From: Suilimivivens sp963650485
GTDB taxonomy: Bacteria > Bacillota > Clostridia > Lachnospirales > Lachnospiraceae
Direction: 5' to 3'
DNA: 64,000 bases
NCBI GenBank assembly: GCA_963650485.1
Contig: CAVJLN010000013.1
Location: 5,444-69,443, forward strand
Below, piece after piece: positions 58,945 to 64,000 of the stretch (its first letter is position 1; every line of letters begins with the position of its first letter). The notes beneath the pieces are model-generated. The model did no database searches and had not been told where the DNA came from. It was given only the letters and a program-made list of their open reading frames with translations. The position numbers were made by a program, and so were the translations under genes.

Positions 58945-60282
58945 ATGAGTCCAATCAGACAAATTGAATTACCCGAAGATGTGAAACAGATCATAAGAAC
59001 GATTACGGAAGCCGGCTACGAAGCATATGCTGTAGGCGGCTGTATTCGTGATTCGGTTCTTGGAAGAATCCCAGAAGATTATGATATTACAACCTCGGCA
59101 AAGCCTCTGCAGATCAAGGAACTGTTTTCCCATACGATTGATACGGGAATCAAGCATGGTACAGTGACCATTATGCTGCATGGTATTGGCTATGAAGTCA
59201 CGACCTACCGGATTGACGGGGAATATGAGGACTGCCGTCATCCCAAGGAGGTTATTTTCACCTCGAACCTGATTGAGGATCTGAAGCGGCGGGATTTCAC
59301 CATTAATGCCATGGCCTACAACGACGAACAGGGACTGGTGGATCCTTTTGACGGAACAGGGGACCTTGAGAAACGGGTGATCCGTTGCGTAGGGAATCCG
59401 ATCGAGCGTTTTACGGAAGATGCACTGCGGATGATGCGTGCGGTGCGGTTTTCGGCACAGCTCGGCTATGAGATCGAAGAGGAGACATCGGCTGCCATTC
59501 AGGTGCTTGCACCGAATCTGAAAAATATCAGTGCGGAGCGGATTCAGACGGAGCTTGTAAAGCTGGTGACCTCTCCCCATCCGGAAGATCTGCAGATTGC
59601 GTATGAAACAGGAATCACGAAGGTCATTCTGCCGGAATTTGATGTCTGTATGACGACAAATCAGAATCATCCTCACCATTGTTATACGGTGGGAGAGCAT
59701 ATTCTGCATTCCATGTGTGCAATTCGTCCGGATAAGGTATTGCGTCTTGCAATGCTGTTTCATGATATCGGAAAGCCGGATACAATTACAACCGATGAGC
59801 AGGGAATCAATCATTTCCACGGTCATCCGGAAATTTCAGCAGCTTATGCACAGAAGATCATGCGGCGCCTCAAATTTGATAATAAATCCATTTATTATGT
59901 CACGAATCTGGTAAGATACCATGATGTCCGCATTGAACTGTCGCGGAAAAGCGTGCGTCGTGCAATAAATAAGATCGGGGATGATATTTTCCCGCTGCTG
60001 TTTGAAGTACGGGAGGCAGATACGTTGGCGCAGAGCAGATATAAGCGTCAGGAAAAGGAACAGGATCTTGCGAAATTAAAGAAAATATATGAAGATATTA
60101 TTGCCAACAGGGAGTGTGTTTCGTTGAAGCAGCTTGCGGTAACGGGAAGTGATTTGATCCGGGAGGCCGGTATCCCAGAGGGACCGCAGGTCGGTGTGAA
60201 ATTAAAGGAGCTTCTGGCGCTTGTGATGGAAGATCCTTCCAGAAATACAAAGGAATATTTATTGTCTGCGGCAAAACAGTAA
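58945..60282 (+). CDS. cca: CCA-adding tRNA nucleotidyltransferase with HD domain
   Basis: A 445-residue enzyme that adds or repairs the 3' CCA of tRNA. The polymerase-beta head carries AVGGCIRDSVLGRIPEDYDITT with the metal-binding acid pair, then RRDFTINAMAYN and RFTEDALRMMRAVRFSAQL. A C-terminal HD domain (HCYTVGEHILHSM, AMLFHDIGKP, HFHGHPEISA, NLVRYHDVRI) is a phosphohydrolase fold found in a subset of these proteins. It starts 33 bp after proS, and the two tRNA-related genes are probably one transcription unit. Confidence 0.94.
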   Translation: MSPIRQIELPEDVKQIIRTITEAGYEAYAVGGCIRDSVLGRIPEDYDITTSAKPLQIKELFSHTIDTGIKHGTVTIMLHGIGYEVTTYRIDGEYEDCRHPKEVIFTSNLIEDLKRRDFTINAMAYNDEQGLVDPFDGTGDLEKRVIRCVGNPIERFTEDALRMMRAVRFSAQLGYEIEEETSAAIQVLAPNLKNISAERIQTELVKLVTSPHPEDLQIAYETGITKVILPEFDVCMTTNQNHPHHCYTVGEHILHSMCAIRPDKVLRLAMLFHDIGKPDTITTDEQGINHFHGHPEISAAYAQKIMRRLKFDNKSIYYVTNLVRYHDVRIELSRKSVRRAINKIGDDIFPLLFEVREADTLAQSRYKRQEKEQDLAKLKKIYEDIIANRECVSLKQLAVTGSDLIREAGIPEGPQVGVKLKELLALVMEDPSRNTKEYLLSAAKQ

Positions 60283-60338
60283 TACTTTGCCGGAATCGTT
60301 CATAGGATAGACCATGACAGTGGTTAGGGGGATTGAAT

Positions 60339-61307
60339 GTGAACGACAGATGCGTTTCGCTGCTTGACAATTATGATGTAGAAGTGCTTCGCACCACGAA
60401 GGGGCGAGGCGCTATTCTTTGTGAAACAAATCAGGGAATGCTGATTTTTAAAGAATATATGGAAAGAAGAAACAAAATCCTTTTGCAGAATGAGGTTCTG
60501 GAGCTTCTTCAGGGACAACAGTTTCCGGCAGAACAGATCCTTAAGAATAAAGAAGGAGAGCTTCTGACCATGGACTTTGACGGGACGGTCTATGTCCTTA
60601 AGACTTATTTTGCCGGAAGGGAATGTGAACTGAAGAATTCCGAGAACTGCAATCAGGCAGTACGGACGTTGGCACAGCTTCATGAGACACAGCTCTGGCA
60701 GGAGGGGAATGCGCCCGTAGAAATACCGGAAGGTTCTGCATTGGAGTTTAACCGCCGTACCAGAGAATTGAAGAAGATCCGGCGTTTCCTGAAGACAAGA
60801 AGCCAGAAGTCGGATTTTGAAATTCTGCTCATGCAGAACTACACCTGCTTTTTTGAACAGGCTCTTCAGATTGAAGAAGAGATGCAGAAGTTTGCGGCAT
60901 TGTCCGTACCTTCGGGAATTTGCCATGGAGATTTTCAGTATCATAATATCCTGATCGAAAAGGAACAGGCTTCTCTGATTAATTTTGAGAAGTGTGCTAT
61001 TGGGGATATGACAAGAGACCTTGGGCTCTTTCTGCGCAAGATTCTGGAGAAAACCTCCTGGCAGGAAAAGCTTGCGTTTCAGCTGATTGGGGAATATGAA
61101 AAGGTTCGTCCGCTTACGGATGCGGAGAAGGTTCATCTGTATGGAAGACTTGCTTATCCGGAGAAATTCTGGAAAATAGCTAATTTTTACTATAATTCAG
61201 GCAAAGCATGGATACCGATGAAGAATATGGAGAAGCTTTACCGGCTTCTGGATCAGGAAGAGGAAAAAAGGACTTTCCTCGAGCATTATCGTGGAGTATA
61301 CTTGTAA
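60339..61307 (+). CDS. CotS/YutH-like spore coat kinase-fold protein
   Basis: A 322-residue protein with the aminoglycoside-phosphotransferase fold, of the CotS group. Landmarks are the lysine segment MLIFKEYMERR, the catalytic loop ICHGDFQYHNILI, and LINFEKCAIGDMTRDLGLFLRKILEK. The metal-binding Asp of true kinases is replaced in the last motif (INFEK for IDFD), as in other spore-coat members, so it is likely structural. The GTG at 60339 has AGGGGG seven bases upstream and is preferred over the TTG at 60333. It supports a spore-forming host. Confidence 0.8.
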   Translation: MNDRCVSLLDNYDVEVLRTTKGRGAILCETNQGMLIFKEYMERRNKILLQNEVLELLQGQQFPAEQILKNKEGELLTMDFDGTVYVLKTYFAGRECELKNSENCNQAVRTLAQLHETQLWQEGNAPVEIPEGSALEFNRRTRELKKIRRFLKTRSQKSDFEILLMQNYTCFFEQALQIEEEMQKFAALSVPSGICHGDFQYHNILIEKEQASLINFEKCAIGDMTRDLGLFLRKILEKTSWQEKLAFQLIGEYEKVRPLTDAEKVHLYGRLAYPEKFWKIANFYYNSGKAWIPMKNMEKLYRLLDQEEEKRTFLEHYRGVYL

Positions 61308-61408
61308 CTGATCAGAGTCATATAAACGATAGGAAACCACATAATAACAGTTAAGGGTATGTGGGCTCCGGCCGTCACGAAAAGGTATTTTCGGATATGA
61401 GGTACTTT

Positions 61409-62806
61409 ATGAAGAAATTCCGAAAGGAACAAAATAAAATTATCGCTTTGTGCGCGGTATTGTGCTTTACTGCAACAGGATGTAGCAGTACCGGACTTGC
61501 GCAGGAATCCACGTTTGAGAGTTCTTTTGAGAATACGCAGGAGGAACCGGTGGATATTTATGTATCCAGTGCTTCCGGAGTGGTTAAGCGTGTGGATAAA
61601 GAGGCGCAGACGATTACGATCTGTGAGCTGAATCAACAGGAAGAGAAGACGCTTTCTTATGACGGGGCAACGGTGCTTACGGACAAATATGGCGGTCCTC
61701 TGACTGTGGATCAGCTTATTCCGGGAAGTATTGTGACGCTTGCTTATAACAGTAATATGGAAAAGATGGGATCTATGCAGATCAATCCGGATTCATGGAA
61801 TTATGGAGATATCCGGAAATTCAGCATGAATACCGAAAACAGGACGATTACGGTTGGTCAGGAGGAATACCATTTATGCGATCAGCTCCTTGTTTTTTCC
61901 GGACAGGAGGAGATTCTGCCCGAGCAGGTTTTAAGTCAGGATGTCATTTCCATGCAGGGGATCGGACAGGAGGTTCTGAGCATCCGTGTGGATCGTGGAC
62001 ATGGTTATCTGGAGCTTAAAAATGAGGAGTATTTTGTTGGCGGTTGGATTGAGATCGGACAGACCGTAATTTCCCAGGTTTCACCGGAAATGCTGTTCTC
62101 TGTACCGGAAGGCAGCTATCAGGTACGATTGACAACCGATCTTCTTAATGAAAGCCGTGAGGTGGAGATCCGCCGGGATGAGATTACGACACTGGATCTT
62201 GGAGATATCGAAAAGCCGGTTCCGGAAAGCGGACAGGTGACCTTTGACATTACACCGGAGAGTGCTTCAGTGTACATTGATAACAACCTGATTAACCAGT
62301 TTTATACCTTGAAGCTGCCGGTAGGAATGCATCAGCTTACCGTCAGTGCCTCCGGTTATGATACGGTGAGCCAGTACTTTGAGGTTACCGGTGAGGAGTC
62401 TTTAAAGCTGCAGATGAATCTGACCCAGAGTAAAAGCTCCGTATCGGATAACGATATTTCCTGGGCTTCGGATAAGAAAGAGGGTGCGACGATCACCATT
62501 CAGACTCCGGACGGGGCAGAGGTATATGAGGACAACCTGTATAAGGGCTATGCGCCGGTTACCTACACGAAGACCGCAGGAACACATGTCCTTACCTTCC
62601 GTAAGTCCGGCTATGTAACGAAGAGCTATTCGATAGAAGTGGCAGACGATGATGAAAATGTGGTTTATTCCTTCCCGGATCTGGAGCCAGAGAGCAGCTC
62701 CACAGTAAGCGGCAACAGTGTATCGGGAAGCACCGCTAAAGCGCAAAGCACGGTCAGCGGCAATTCCGTGAGCAGCAATTCCGTCAGTGCCAACAGTACA
62801 AAATAG
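61409..62806 (+). CDS. PEGA-domain lipoprotein
   Basis: A 465-residue surface lipoprotein. The signal peptide has a lipobox ending ATGC (about residue 24). The middle has a beta-rich region of unknown type (VKRVDKEAQTITICELNQQEEKTL...). Then come two PEGA-like domains (GQVTFDITPESASVYIDNNLINQFYTLKLPVGMHQLTVSASGYD and GATITIQTPDGAEVYEDNLYKGYAPVTYTKTAGTHVLTFRKSGYV), and a Ser/Asn/Val-rich tail with STVSGNSV repeats. PEGA domains are usually found in surface proteins. The start at 61409 follows TGAGG. The next gene starts 15 bp later. Confidence 0.85.
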   Translation: MKKFRKEQNKIIALCAVLCFTATGCSSTGLAQESTFESSFENTQEEPVDIYVSSASGVVKRVDKEAQTITICELNQQEEKTLSYDGATVLTDKYGGPLTVDQLIPGSIVTLAYNSNMEKMGSMQINPDSWNYGDIRKFSMNTENRTITVGQEEYHLCDQLLVFSGQEEILPEQVLSQDVISMQGIGQEVLSIRVDRGHGYLELKNEEYFVGGWIEIGQTVISQVSPEMLFSVPEGSYQVRLTTDLLNESREVEIRRDEITTLDLGDIEKPVPESGQVTFDITPESASVYIDNNLINQFYTLKLPVGMHQLTVSASGYDTVSQYFEVTGEESLKLQMNLTQSKSSVSDNDISWASDKKEGATITIQTPDGAEVYEDNLYKGYAPVTYTKTAGTHVLTFRKSGYVTKSYSIEVADDDENVVYSFPDLEPESSSTVSGNSVSGSTAKAQSTVSGNSVSSNSVSANSTK

Positions 62807-62821
62807 GAGAGATAGGGATAT

Positions 62822-63301
62822 ATGATCACGCTTCTGTTTTTATGGCTGATTCTGGATACTTCTTTCCGGATGGTGCTTTATTGCTGCATGAAAGCTTTTC
62901 TTATGGCGGAATTTATGGCTTCTTTAGAGTGGCAGTTGGAATATTTCGCCCATAGAGGCAGAGAGCAGCAGGGAGTGTTAAGCTGGATTACGTTGGGTAT
63001 TGTTTATAGCGTGGTTGGTCTGATTTTTTGGATTATTGAAGCAAGAATGAAGCGTGATGAGGTAGAACTGGAAATCAGTGTCCGTGAATTATGCAGTACA
63101 CTACTGATTGTAATTAGTGCTTTCATGCTGAGTAATTTAAGCTTTGTATATCGAAATACTCCCTTTAGCGGGACAATTGCATCCGATATTTTTACAATCC
63201 GGACGCTGGTGGATTTCGGAGGTCTTGCCATTCTTTATGCAGAGATCCGGAATTATTGCGATGGAGAGGTCCGGATCAGGAATGGAGTGGATCATTTTTG
63301 A
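62822..63301 (+). pseudogene. N-terminal sensor fragment of a GHKL-type histidine kinase
   Basis: A 159-residue membrane protein with three or four hydrophobic segments. It resembles the start of the long N-terminal membrane sensor of GHKL kinases (AgrC-like) common in Lachnospiraceae, especially AFMLSNLSFVYRNTPFSG and IFTIRTLVDFGGLAILYAEI. The frame then ends in a short unrelated tail (RNYCDGEVRIRNGVDHF), with no coiled-coil dimerisation domain or ATPase. No GHKL sequence follows in any frame. It is a truncated remnant or a short protein derived from one. Confidence 0.6.
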
Positions 63302-63347
63302 GTGAGCATGGGTGACGATAATACGATCATAAAAAATCAAAATAGAC

Positions 63348-63389
63348 TTGACATATATTTTGACTGCTGTTACGATAAAACAGTAACAG
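63348..63389 (+). promoter_or_regulatory. Promoter with overlapping palindrome upstream of the nuclease gene
   Basis: TTGACA and TACGAT with a 17-bp spacer. CTGTTAC (63367-63373) and GTAACAG (63383-63389) flank the -10 region and could be an operator. About 165 bp of leader follow before the PD-(D/E)XK gene; the rest of the gap holds nothing recognised. Confidence 0.55.
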
Positions 63390-63553
63390 AACATATGTGA
63401 AAATCTGATCAATCTGTATCTTTGGAATCTGACCCAAGCGGATTAATCTTCTGGCATATCGCCTGCATTTTCACACACACAAACAATGGAGGCAGAGACA
63501 GAAGCAGCTAGGGGATACCTGTATTTTGTTTTGCCTCAGGGAGGGTATAGAAT

Positions 63554-64000
63554 ATGGGTAATACCAAAAAGACACTCGAAGAAATGGATGTAATGGACGA
63601 TTTCCTTGCAAATGCGATGGTAGCAGATGAGGATGTTGGGGAGGATTTTTGCAGGCTGCTGCTAGGAGTCCTGTTACAGCGACAGATTGGGAAGCTGAGA
63701 ATTAATGCCCAGAAATCAATTCAGGGCATTTTGCCTGGGAAAAGGGGAATACGAATGGATGTGGAGATTAAAGAGGATTCGTATGATTCTGCATCTGGTG
63801 TGAACCTGTATGATCTAGAGCCGCATTTAAAGAACAGAATAAATATTCCAAAGCACAACCGCTTTTATCAGGCAGTCATTGACAGCAAGCAGCTTCCAAG
63901 CGGAGAAGAGGATTTTGATAGGCTGCCGAATCTGTTTGTGGTAACGGTCTTGAATTATGATCTGTTTGGGAAAGGGTACATGAAGTATTGTGTACATAAT
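63554..64000 (+). CDS. PD-(D/E)XK nuclease family (Rpn/transposase-like), 3' end outside window
   Basis: The first 149 codons of a gene running off the window. It begins MGNTKKTLEEMDVMDDFLANAMVADEDVGEDFCRLLLGVLL and continues with KSIQGILPGKRGIRMDVEIKEDSYD, NLYDLEPHLKN, HNRFYQAVIDSKQLPSGEEDFDRLPNLFVVTVLNYDLFG. This is the typical N-terminal part of the PD-(D/E)XK nuclease (PDDEXK_2, Rpn-like) family often annotated as transposase. Catalytic Asp is likely in RMDVEI, with DLEPH as a possible second acidic site. It follows GGAGGG. Confidence 0.82.
   Translation, partial: MGNTKKTLEEMDVMDDFLANAMVADEDVGEDFCRLLLGVLLQRQIGKLRINAQKSIQGILPGKRGIRMDVEIKEDSYDSASGVNLYDLEPHLKNRINIPKHNRFYQAVIDSKQLPSGEEDFDRLPNLFVVTVLNYDLFGKGYMKYCVHN

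Noticed and set aside
60339..61307. Loss of kinase activity in the CotS-like protein as a novel event
   Set aside because: The replacement of the metal-binding Asp appears to be common in spore-coat members of this fold, so it is noted in the annotation only.
63487..63600. A 35-codon frame overlapping the start of the PD-(D/E)XK gene
   Set aside because: It has no ribosome site and lies in a different frame from the well-supported nuclease gene.

Overview
The window looks like a chromosomal segment of a gut Lachnospiraceae (Firmicutes, Clostridia), in the range of Roseburia, Agathobacter or Butyrivibrio relatives. The reasons are moderate GC, strong GGAGG-type ribosome sites, paired DUF1538/PII genes, DUF4358 and DUF4854 lipoproteins, a CotS-type spore-coat kinase-like protein, a reverse rubrerythrin next to PerR, two methyl-accepting chemotaxis proteins, sugar ABC transport with cytoplasmic glycosidases, and indolepyruvate:ferredoxin oxidoreductase with a PaaK-type ligase. 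The species cannot be named from the sequence. A 266-bp run of N (27690-27955) shows it is a scaffolded assembly.

Layout. 1-5.6 kb: DUF1538 transporter (cut by the window edge) with a PII-like regulator, a DUF4358 lipoprotein, and an MBOAT/SGNH pair for exopolymer O-acylation. 5.6-10 kb: murG, a membrane protein of unknown function, pgi and trxA. 10-12.7 kb: a DUF4430 protein with an ECF S component, then a hipBA module with three identical palindromic operators. 12.9-27.5 kb: a 2-hydroxyacid dehydrogenase, an AraC regulator and a long plus-strand glycan operon (small protein, sugar ABC transporter with two permeases, beta-phosphoglucomutase, NagZ-type GH3, GH78 rhamnosidase, chemoreceptor). 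27.5-35.3 kb: a sortase-assembled pilus locus with a large beta-helix/SpaA adhesin, an LPETG backbone pilin and one 804-residue protein joining a class C sortase, a pilin-like segment and a class B sortase. 35.4-42.2 kb: GH3, GH42 and GH43 enzymes. 42.3-48.1 kb: NUDIX, iorA, iorB, paaK, an MFS transporter and a DUF4854 lipoprotein. 48.3-51.4 kb: a second chemoreceptor, 87-bp structured tandem repeats, rubrerythrin and PerR. 51.5-64 kb: a two-component system, RluA-type pseudouridine synthase, AI-2E family exporter, O-antigen-ligase-like protein, proS, cca, CotS-like, PEGA lipoprotein, a truncated GHKL-kinase sensor fragment and the start of a PD-(D/E)XK nuclease/transposase gene.

How the genes work together. 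The glycan operon encodes import and intracellular breakdown of a rhamnose-capped beta-glycoside: CUT2 transporter, then GH78 removes rhamnose, GH3 splits the beta-glycoside, and pgmB would use beta-glucose-1-phosphate, which suggests that the GH3 acts as a phosphorylase. The neighbouring chemoreceptor and pili would serve approach and attachment. The 35-42 kb enzymes have no signal peptides and process other imported plant oligosaccharides.

The most notable observations are the sortase-pilin-sortase fusion; a small mobile element family (about 152-155 bp, GTAAC ends, 8-bp target duplications, IS66-like) with two full copies and several end remnants, one copy of which replaced the C-terminus of a permease and undid an ancestral overlap with pgmB; and several structured repeats at gene ends.
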